A DNA stretch of 64,000 nucleotides from Haematobia irritans (Eukaryota; Arthropoda; Insecta; Diptera; Muscidae), in contig NC_134398.1 of NCBI RefSeq assembly GCF_050003625.1, positions 95,007,674-95,071,673 of the forward strand, given 5' to 3'. The notes under the pieces are model-generated. The model searched no databases and was not told the origin of the DNA. It was given only the letters and a program-made list of their open reading frames with translations. Numbering within the stretch: position 1 is the stretch's first letter; every line of letters begins with the position of its first letter. Below are positions 35,158 to 44,604 of this stretch, in pieces. The translations under genes and the position numbers were made by a program.

Positions 35158-35421
35158 TTTAAGCCTAGTACTAAGATCACGTTTTCGCACGAAAAATTGT
35201 TATACTCCATATAAAAAACGTTAGCGCGGAATAAATGCGAAATCTTTGTTTTGAGCATTTTCAGACACATATTTATACAACCCTGGATTTTTTTCGCACG
35301 AAAAAATAGGCAGGCATATTATTTCGCATAAATAAGTTAACATTCCTGGGATTGAGACCCTATTTACGGAGATATATGAAGATATTCGTTTTTCGCAGAA
35401 ACGAACTTAGTACTAAGCATT
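35158..35421. mobile_element. Short TIR element ('TAGTACTAAG' ends)
   Basis: The left end AAGCCTAGTACTAAGATC and the right end (reverse) TAATGCTTAGTACTAAGTTC are related. 'cgttttcgcacgaaaaa' and 'cgtttttcgcagaaacg' lie just inside. Non-coding. Confidence 0.55.
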
Positions 35422-35449
35422 AGTGAAGAAATGACGATTTTAGCGACTA

Positions 35450-36207
35450 AAGGTGGGTATTAAGTTCGAGTTTAGCAGCTAAAGCCGTAATTTTTTTTCA
35501 CAATTACTTTTCTTTAATAATTCATTTTAAAGAATATAAACTTTATAAGAAGTTGCTTAGGGCTATTCCCCATCAAGTTATAATAAAATTTGCAAAAAAT
35601 ATGTATAATTTTATGCCTTTTTTTACTGATTTAGTTTTCACTTTAGCGGCTAAAGGTGGGTATTAAGTTTAAGTTTAGCCGCTAAAATCGTCATTTTTTC
35701 ACGATTACTTTTCTTTAATAATCCATTTTAAGGAATACAAACTTTTAATGGTGGGTATTACGTTCGAGTTTAGCCGCTAAAATCGTCATTTTTTTACTAA
35801 AGTGAAATCTAATCAGTAAAAAGGCATACAATTATACATATTTGTTGCAGATTTCATTATAACTTGATGGGGAATAGCCCAAAGCAAATTTTCACCAAGC
35901 TTTTATTCCTTAAAGTGGATTATGAAAGAAAAGTAATCGTGAAAAAATGACGATTTTAGTGGCTAAACTCGAACTTAATACCCATCTTTAAGGTGAGTAC
36001 TATGTTCGGTTTTCCACCAAAACAATAAACTAAAAGTGTAAAAATATATACGAAGGCGATTATATTTTTATCATGTCTAGTCAAGTTTTGGATGGAAAAG
36101 ATCCAAGGCATTGATTGCGAAACATTTAATATTTCAATTTTAATTAATTATAAAAAGTAACCATGAAAATGAGCGGGTTTTCAGCTTCGAAACTGAACAT
36201 AGTTCTT
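35450..36207. repeat. Tandem/nested short TIR elements
   Basis: Consecutive full and partial copies of the GGTGGGTATTAAGTTC / ttagccgctaaa family (35,450-35,655, 35,655-35,750, 35,750-35,993), followed by one copy with AAGGTGAGTACTATGTTC ends (35,993-36,207). The TA-target element at 36,209 interrupts its right end. Non-coding. Confidence 0.65.
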
Positions 36208-36208
36208 A

Positions 36209-37020
36209 CACCCTCAAAAAAAAAAAATCGCTTCTGTAACATATACTCCCAAACATATTTTGCTTCAAGCATATAGATTTTTGGGTATTGCCCAAACACT
36301 TATATGTTTGATTTCTTCCAATATATAATATGTTTGAAAGCATATTGGTCTAAACAATATAATATGTTTGGGTAGTCTAAGTTCCAAACATTTTGTATTT
36401 TTCCATCCAAATTCAATAATGTTGTCTTCCAAAAAACTATATGTTCTTATGTGACCATATAATATGTTTGGAAACATTTTGAACCCAAAAATATTATATG
36501 CTTAGAAGAATTTTCTCCCAAAGAAGATTGTGCTCAATTTTTTTTTCTTCCTAATTGTATATTCCCTCACATTTTTCTCACTTCCACTAGTTTTTAGCAC
36601 CTTTTTCTGTAATACAAACATTTTAGAAGAAATTATTATATTTTATAATTTTTTTAATTTTACCTTTTGCCGGACGGGCATTCGAACAGCGGACCACACA
36701 GTTTGTAAGCCATCACACTAACCACTGGCCTACGTAGCTGTTATGGTCATCAAGAGATAATTATCGTTATAAGTTATATTTATATAGCATAGCTTGCGGC
36801 GCCCACGAGCCGATGCAAACATAACATTGTTTAACAACATAACATTGTTAAACATACATTTGTTGGCAGCGTGGAGCAGTGGTTGGTCGTCCGCCTTGCG
36901 TGACAGGGGACCTGGGTTCGATCCCTGCTTCGACCAACACCATTTTTTTTAAAATATATTTTTTAACATATATTCCAAATACGTTTGGAAGTTCCCGAAA
37001 AGGTGTTCAGCATTACATAC
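36209..37020 (+). mobile_element. 'CAAACATAT' TA-target element, part hosting BEL-2
   Basis: It begins CACCCTCAAAAAAAAA after TA (36,207-36,208). It carries both tRNA-like modules (minus ~36,669-36,740; plus 36,864-36,937) and is cut at CATAC (37,016-37,020) by BEL-2. Its continuation lies after 51,664. The related copy at 52.0-53.1 kb shows the uninterrupted sequence across this point. Confidence 0.8.
36864..36945 (+). other. tRNA-like module T2 with T-run
   Basis: 'tggagcagtgg' matches a Pol III A box, and 'gggttcgatccc' matches a B box. Eight Ts follow within 10 bp of the 3' end (cgaccaacaccattttttttaa). Equivalent copies lie at 38,098, 42,319 and 55,825 (+) and 52,386-52,460 (-). Confidence 0.55.
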
Positions 37021-37472
37021 TGTTTATGTATGTGGGAGCAATCAATCTGTTGGAGGGAGAATCTCATGAGCCAAAACAAAGTTCACAACTATTTTGAATA
37101 GTAGGTGACTTTGTACTCCGGATGATATTAAGAGTTTGAAAGAAACCAATAATCAGAGAATGAAACGAAAAGAATAAAAACACAAATGGATTTCAGATGT
37201 GTGGAATAATACAGGATTTATTTTCTGTATAAAGGTCTTACCAGTATGGATTGTAAATTTGAATAGAACAGAGGTTTTTTAGTTTCTGCGGAAATTGTAC
37301 TTTGACATTGTTTGACAAGGTGGTGAATTTATGTTGTTTTCAAAATTTATCGATATCATTTTTACATGTATCTTTAAGGCAATTGGCCATTCTTAAAATC
37401 TCAATAGGGAATGCATTAAAGAAAAAAAATATTATTTATATGAAAAAATTAGGTGTTTATGTGGCATAAACA
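37021..37472 (-). repeat. BEL-2 3' LTR
   Basis: 452 bp. The purine tract on the minus strand just upstream (37,473-37,486, reading aaggcgggcgctaa) closely matches that of BEL-1. Confidence 0.92.
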
Positions 37473-37909
37473 TTAGCGCCCGCCTTGCAGTACGCCTGCA
37501 AAAAAAAAAAATTTGAAATTGTCAAACTATGTTTTGAGTACTAGTTTCAAGAAATTTCTAATGAGAACTCATATCAATTGTAATTCATTTTGCTAACTAC
37601 ACCCTCAAAAAAAAATCGCTTCTTTAACATATGTTCCAAACATATTTTGCAGGAAGCACATATATTATTGCATACTGCCGAAACATTAATATGTTTGTTT
37701 TATGTGAACATATTATATGTTTGGAAGCATTTTGAGCCAAAAATATTATATGCTTGGAAGAATTTTTCCCAAACACGATTGTGCTCATTCCCTAACATAC
37801 TCGTAATTTTCACTTCCACGAAATTTTTTAGTTATTGGCACCTTTCTCTGTAATACAAATAATGTTGAAGAAATTATTCACTTTTATAAATTTTTTAAAT
37901 TTTACCTTT

Positions 37910-37983
37910 CGCCTGCACGGAGAATCGAACCGAGGACCATACAGTTTGTAAGCCAACACACTATCCACTGGGCTACGTAGCTG
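37910..37983 (-). other. tRNA-like module T1
   Basis: Minus strand: 'tagcccagtgg' is a perfect A-box match, and 'ggttcgattct' is a near-perfect B box. A 7-nt 'cttacaa' could be an anticodon-like loop. It is divergent to the plus-strand module about 115 bp away. Equivalents: ~13,998 (half), 36,669, 42,130 and 55,636 (-); 52,585 and ~54,600 (+, half). Confidence 0.55.
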
Positions 37984-38097
37984 TTATAGTCACCAGTAGA
38001 TAATTATCGTTTTAAGTTACATTTATATAGCATAGTTTGCAGCGCCCACGAGCCCATGCAAACATAACAATATTTAACAGAAACATACATTTGTTTG

Positions 38098-38220
38098 CCA
38101 CGTGGAGCAGTGGTTAGCATGTCTGCCTTGCATGCAAAGGGTCGTGGGTTCAATCCCTGCTCCGACCGAACGTTTTTTTTTGTTTTTTTTTTTTTTGTTT
38201 TTTTTTTTGTTTTTTTTTTC
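38098..38220 (+). other. tRNA-like module T2 with long T-runs
   Basis: 'tggagcagtgg' A box, 'gggttcaatccc' B box, then a run of eight or more Ts repeated four times from 38,172. It is compatible with Pol III initiation and termination, though expression is untested. Confidence 0.55.
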
Positions 38221-39648
38221 TTAATTTACACATTTATATTTATACTATATTAATTTTTTTAAATGAAACATCGAAATGTGCGTTATTAAAGATTTATAGT
38301 CAGTAACAGTGCTTGATATAAACGAAATTGAAAGATTTTTGGATAAAATATTATTTTTTATTGCAAAAATAACAATCTTGTAATAAAAAACTGTTTTTGT
38401 ACAAAACTTTAAAATTTGGAAGGAATTCAAAAACTAACAAAAGAATTACGTGGAGTCGAGTATAAACATACATACATAATTTTATAATATAAACATAAAT
38501 TTATTTAGGAGTGAACAATTTTTTACTAGCATTTAACACCATCGCTCTAAAATTCCTTTTATTTTTCTTTAATAATTCATTTTAAAGAAAATAAACTTTT
38601 TAAATTGTTTTAGCTGTAAAAGTCGAACTTAATGCCCGCTTTTTATTTATTGTGTCCGTCAACTCCTCGTGGACTACTTTTTAATAAAGAGAAACTAAAC
38701 TTTGTTTTTTTACATTTTACTGTGTAATTTTTCACTATTTCCTCCTTATTTCATTTTTCCGTCCCAACTCTAAAAAGAGTATAGTGCCCTTTCGTTATTT
38801 TTATGAAGACCCCTGATTTCTTTTAACGAACCAAGAAAAAAATAATGCCAAAATGATAAACAAAACACATGTCCACACATACATAAAATGCTGCTCTCAA
38901 GGCGAAAACATAAGCTGTTTGTTTTTCAAATGTCTATTCTCTTGGTTCAGAATGTATATTCTCTTTATTCAAATTAAATAATATTTAGACTTAAACATAT
39001 CAAATTTTTGGCCTTATCATAAAACAGTTTTCCGAAACAACATACAAGCGGTTTCACAGAAATTGTTCTCTTTTGACTCTTTTGCTGTGTTATATTGATA
39101 TCTTTCGTCAACTCTCCCGGTTTCCATCTCTACTTCTCTCTATACTCTCTCTGTCGCTTTGAATAAAATATCACAACATATGTATGTTTAGTTGAAATTT
39201 GTAAATTTATATATGTTTGTATTCACACATATGATTTTTATGAAACATTCATGCCCCAAACATAATATATTCTAACATATTAACATAGATGTCCCAAACA
39301 TTTAGTGTTAGCTTAGGAAAATTACATGTTCGCACTTAAATATATTGTGGTTTAAAATCGTGCCCGAAACACATTTTGTTTATATCGGAACATATGAAAA
39401 ACATATTTTTCTAACAGTGTAGGTACAATTTTTACTTTCATGCAGTTTTAATTTTAATATTAATTTAATTTAATAGTTAATATAATATAAGGTAGTATTG
39501 TTATTATTTTTTTTTTATTATTTAAAAGTATAGTTTAAGGAAGTTCACGTTTGCATTAATTCTCAAAATTCAGTGCTTATTTCGGTTGAGTGTCTTCAAA
39601 AAAAAACTCCAAAAAATTCAATTAAAAGTTTAGATAATAATGATTAAA

Positions 39649-40520
39649 TTAGTTAGGACATATTCCATAAATTGACCAACCAAAAATAGTATTTTGGGCA
39701 GTGGGTAGCCCACTTCTATTAAGGAAGCCCTCGCTAATAATTCTAGAATACACATCCACCCCTAAAATGATTGATATAGGGGCAGATTTGTAAAAATCTT
39801 TATCTGCTAAAACAAGATTAGAAAAGTGTTGGACATAGGATTGTGGAATCGACTTGCTGGGTGTATGCATAGATATGCGATTGTTGACCTTCAAAACAGT
39901 ATCGATAGATATATCGGAGTTATGTGTGGATGTCAATGTGAGTGGGCAAATAGTTTCTTCTTCTAATGTAAGAGTAGTTAAATCCAATTTGTCCACACTT
40001 TTAGAAGAAATGCTGCTAGAATTAGAGCCGGAATCCAGTAGGCAACGTAGAAACCACTTTCCCTTTTTTGTAGTAACAGAAACTAAGGCTGTTGGAAGCA
40101 AAGTGACCGCATTTTGTTTCAGTATAGCTGAAAGGGTTGTGCTTGCTGAGTTAAATGCCGTCGATGGCGTTGAAGATACTGTAGCCTTTTCAGTTTTCAA
40201 AGAAGGCTTTTAGACGAAGATAATGATGAGTTTTTCCTTTGAGTATTCTGCAATTTTGGATGGGCATGGAGCAAGCTATGGTGATCCTTTTTGCAAAACC
40301 GACAACCAGTCGTAGTAAAACACGCATTCCCTGAATGTTCGTGTGCCAAGCAGTTTTTACAATAGCCATATTTTTGAACTGTCACTTTGCGTTTCGTAAT
40401 GTTCATACTCAGAAAACGCTTACATTTCCGCAACGGGTGGGATTGCCTACATAGGCGGCAGATATATGAAGAAGTCCTTTTTTGTCCACAACGGTTGGTG
40501 TTGCTGTTTTTAGGTGACAT
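39649..40520 (-). pseudogene. BEL-2 3' ORF: zinc knuckles plus protease-like domain
   Basis: Two overlapping pieces joined by a one-base frameshift near 40,200. The first (107 residues) has three knuckles: CRLCRQSHPLRKC, CKNCLAHEHSGNAC and CRFCKKDHHSLLH. The second (183 residues) reads RCLLDSGSNSSSIS, with the canonical D-S-G of a retropepsin, then ISIILGVDVYSRI and AQNTIFGWSIYG before its stop. The layout repeats the gag-pol knuckle-protease segment and stops where RT would begin. It lies 90 bp after the integrase frame, in the place of an env gene. The conserved counterpart in BEL-1 suggests it was an ancestral gene of this lineage. Confidence 0.8.
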
Positions 40521-40610
40521 TGTCTTAGCGAGTTTATGGAACTATAAACAAAAATATGTTGTTGATAGGAATTCGGAAATATAAATAAGGTATATTGTCG
40601 AAAGTGCTAT

Positions 40611-41820
40611 TTATGGCGTATTTTCAAATGGGAGTACAACGAGTTTGGTGATGGGTCTGGTTATGATCCCTTTTTGAGTCCTGACTTCTGCAACTCGGAC
40701 TCTGTTGTCCGCCCCAGGGTGTACTTTTGTAACGCGACCAAGACGCCAACAGTTTGGTGGTAAATTTTCTTCTCGTATAACTACCATAGCATTTTCCTGG
40801 AGGTTTTCAGATTTATGTCGCTTATGGAGTTCTTTAAGGTATTCCTCCTTCCATCGCAAACAAAAGTGCTGATGGATTACCTTTAGCCTCTGCCAGCGAT
40901 TTACAATAGACATTGGATTGTCTCCGATAGACGGATCAATCGGCACTAGAATTGGGGAGCCTATTATCTGATGGCTCTTCGGAGCAAGGGGAAAGTGGAC
41001 GTGAATTCAGACAAGCTTCAATTTTGGACAAGAGTGTTTGAAATTCTTCAAACGTATGTTTAAAATTTAAAGCAACTTTTTTAAAGTGACTCTTGAAGCT
41101 TTTTACCCCTGCTTCCCAGAGACCACCCATGTGTGGAGCCCCTGGAGGGATAAAATGCCAAGTAACATTTTGGTGGGCGTAATTGGATGTGACAGATTGC
41201 TGTGAAGTTTGTAGAAATTCTTTAGCTAGTTTCCTGGATGCGCCAACGAAGTTAGTCCCATTGTCGGAATACAAATGTAAAGGGCAACCACGGCGGGAAA
41301 CGAATCTACTAAAAGCGGCCAAAAAGGCGGAAGTTGAAAGCTCGGATGTGGCTTCCAAATGTATCGCTTTTGTGGAAAAACATATAAAAACACAAGTATA
41401 TCCTTTCGAAATGCGACACGCTCGGTCAGAATATGACTTAATGTCAAAAGGACCGGCGAAATCTACACCAGTATGGGTAAAAGGGCGAGTAAAATCTGAT
41501 CGTTGAGGTGGTAAGGCGGACATTAACTGCGTTTGACATTTACGTCTATAGAGCACACATGGCTTGCACTTATTTACAGTGGCTTTTATCAAATTCTTTG
41601 CCTTTAGTATCCAGTACTGCGACCTGATTAATTTCAGTACCAGTTGGTTGCCTCCATGAAGGGAAACTTCATGGATAAACCGTACAAGGAGGCGAGAATA
41701 TTGGGAATTATAAGGCAAGATGATTGGATGTCTCTCATTATATGTTAGAGCTGGTGAAGACGAGAGACGACCACAGACACGCATTATACCTTCGTTGTCC
41801 AAAAATGGATTAAGGTTTAA
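40611..41820 (-). pseudogene. BEL-2 pol, integrase and DUF5641-like tail
   Basis: Reads [49 protein letters not shown] and [11 protein letters not shown], the zinc-binding and D,D-E integrase regions that insert cDNA. A short deletion with frameshift at about 40,940-40,965 removes the stretch that in BEL-1 reads [10 protein letters not shown] separate frame (40,611-40,946) carries the NCWRLGRVTKVHPG...RVRVAEVRT tail. The upstream part continues beyond the inserted TA element at 43,609. Confidence 0.88.
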
Positions 41821-41822
41821 TA

Positions 41823-43606
41823 CACCCTCAAAAAAATCGCTTCTTTAACATATGTTCCAAACATATTTTGCAGGAAGCACATATATTATTGCATACTGCC
41901 GAAACATTAATATGTTTGTTTTATGTGAACATATTATATGTTTGGAAGCATTTTGAGCCAAAAATATTATATGCTTGGAAGAATTTTTCCCAAACACGAT
42001 TGTGCTCATTCCCTAACATACTCGTAATTTTCACTTCCACGAAATTTTTTAGTTATTGGCACCTTTTTCTGTAATACAAATAATGTTGAAGAAATTATTC
42101 ACTTTTATAAATTTTTTAAATTTTACCTTTCGCCTGCACGGAGAATCGAACCGAAGACCATACAGTTTGTGAGCCAACACACTATCCACTGGGCTACGTA
42201 GCTGTTATAGTCACCAGTAGATAATTATCGTTATAAGTTACATTTATATAGCATAGTTTGCAGCGCCCACGAGCCCATGCAAACATAACATTATTTAACA
42301 GAAATATACATTTGTTTGCCACGTGGAGCAGTGGTTAGCATGTCTGCGTTGCATACAAAGGGTCGTGGGTTCAATCCCTGCTCCGACCGAACATTTTTTT
42401 TTTAATTTACACATTTATATTTATACTATATTAAATTTTTTTAAATGAAACTTCGAAATGTGTGTTATTAAAGATTTATAGTCAGTAACAGTGCTTGATA
42501 TAAACGAAATTGACTGATTTTTGGATAAAATATTATTTTTTATTGCAAAAATAACAATTTTTTAATAAAAAACTGTTTTTGTACAAAACTTTAAAATTTG
42601 GAAGGAATTCAAAAACTAACAAAAGAAGAACGTGGAGTCGAGTATAAACATACATACATAATTTTATAATATAAACATAAATTCATTTAGGAGTGAACAG
42701 TTTTTTACTAGCATTGAACACCATCGCTCTAAAATTCCTTTTATTTTTCTTTAATAATTCATTTTAAAGAAAATAAACTTTTTAAATTGTTTTAGCTGTA
42801 AAACTCGAACTTAATGCCCGCTTTTATATTTGATGGTATCCGTCAACTCCTCGTGGACTACTTTTTAATAAAGAGGAACTAAAGTTAGTTTTTTTACATT
42901 TTACTGTGTAATTTTTCACTATTTCCTCCTTATTTCATTTTGCTGTCCCAACTCTAAAAAGAGTATAGTGCCCTTTCGTTATTTTTATGAAGACCCCTGA
43001 TTTATTTTAACGAAAAATTGTGCCCATAATGCCAAAATGATAAACAAAACACATGTTCACATATGCATAAAATGCTGCTCTCAAGGCGAAAACATATGCA
43101 GTTTGTTTTTCAAATGTCAATTCTCTTGGTTCCGAATGTCTATTCTCTTTATTCAAATTAAATAATATTTAGACTTAAGCATATCAAATTTTTAGCCTTA
43201 TCATAAAACAGTTTTCCGAAACAACATACAAGCGGTTTCACAGAAATTGTTCTTTTTTCATTCTCTCACTTTGTTATGTTGATATCTTTCAACCCTCCCG
43301 GTTTCCATCTCTATTTCTTTCTCTATACTCTCTTTTTGTCGCTCTCTGAATAAAATATCACAACATATATATGTTTACTCGAAATTTGTTAATTTATATA
43401 TGTTTACATTCACACATATTATTTTTATGAAACATTCATGCCCCAAACATAATATATTCTAACATATTAACATAGATGTCCCAAACATTTAGTGTTAGTT
43501 TATGAACATTACATGTTCGCACTTAAATATATTGTGGTTTAAAATCGTGCCCGAAACACATTTTGTTTATATCGGAACATATGAAAAACATGTTTTTCTA
43601 ACAGTG
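41823..43606. mobile_element. 'CAAACATAT' TA-target element, copy 2 (in BEL-2 pol)
   Basis: Flanked by TA (41,821-41,822 and 43,607-43,608). 1,784 bp with the same ends as copy 1. Dropping the element and one TA puts the two pol halves in one frame and matches BEL-1 across the join, so the boundaries are exact. It holds tRNA-like modules at 42,130-42,205 (-) and 42,319-42,392 (+). Non-coding. Confidence 0.93.
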
Positions 43607-43608
43607 TA

Positions 43609-44604
43609 GGGAACTAGATTTTTGGATATTTTTCTTTGCGGATAAAGCCATGTACTCATTGGGATAACACGCTTTCTGGCACATAATTTGGAGCTTATTA
43701 TGGACCAAAAGGACTTCAAAGGTAGAAATATCTTTACTGGTCCTGTGAAAGCTTTGTCGGTATTTAGGATGCGTTCGATAGAGAAATCGGTACATATAAG
43801 CAATTACTCGAATTGCTCTTGGAAGCGAGGAAAACTTATCTAAAACATCCTCAAAATTTGTGAACAAGGAAAGGTTAACTTTTACGTTTTTCTTTTCTAA
43901 AATGATATCTTCTGTTTGGTGATATACTGGAAAGTTATCCTCAATATTTCTAAGGAAATGTGGGCCTTGCCACCATAGATCATTTTCGCCTAAGTCTTGT
44001 GGAGAAATACTTCGCTTGCTAAATCCGAAGGATTATGTTCGGATGGAACATGGTGCCATTTTGAAGGCGAAACTACTTGAACTATTTTGGCTACTCTATT
44101 GGCTACAAAAGTAGTCCAAAAGCAAGGAGGTTTTGCTAACCACGATAATACAATGGTGGAATCTGTCCAACAATGTAATGAAAATTTATCAATTTGTAAT
44201 TGCGGAACAATGTGATCTATCATTTCAGCTAGCAATGTTGCGCCACATAATTCTAGTCGTGGAATCGACAATGTCTTGATTGGTGCAACTTTGGTTTTAG
44301 AAGCTACCAAATGGGTACTTACGGACTCATTATTTTTTATACGGATATATAAGGTCGCAGCGTATGCTTTTTCTGAAGCATCGCTGAACCCATGAAGTTG
44401 TACGATGCTGCTAGGACAATATTGGAACCACCTAGGAATTTTGATGGAATTTACGTGAGAATAGTCGGATTGAAAGGCTATCCATTTTTTCAAAGTCTCT
44501 GGAGACAACTTTTCATCCCACCCTGTAGAATCAATCCACACTTGTTGCATAATTATCTTAGCCACTATGATGCATGGAGCTAACCAGCCTGCTGGGTCAA
44601 ATAA
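43609..44604 (-). pseudogene. BEL-2 pol, RNase H to integrase linker
   Basis: It follows an in-frame stop at the end of the 998-residue ORF. It contains the post-RT segment (AKIIMQQVWIDSTGWDE), RNase H ([49 protein letters not shown]) and the spacer before integrase. A one-base loss near 44,005 shifts the frame. The piece then ends at the inserted TA element. Confidence 0.88.

Larger units (their letters stand above)
37600..39419. mobile_element. 'CAAACATAT' TA-target element, copy 1 (in BEL-2)
   Basis: Flanked by TA (37,598-37,599 and 39,420-39,421). Ends are CACCCTCAAAAAAAAATC and CACTGTTAGAAAAATATG (reverse). 1,820 bp, non-coding. It holds a minus-strand tRNA-like module (37,910-37,983) and a plus-strand one (38,098-38,170, followed by long T-runs to 38,220). 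It is closely similar to copies 2 and 3. Confidence 0.88.

Noticed and set aside
37021..37472. Two solo LTRs at 37.0 and 51.2 kb
   Set aside because: Shared CATAC flanks, primer site and purine tract show they are the two LTRs of one element.
38098..38170. Functional tRNA gene
   Set aside because: A and B boxes are good, but acceptor and anticodon stems do not pair well and the sequence recurs inside TIR elements.
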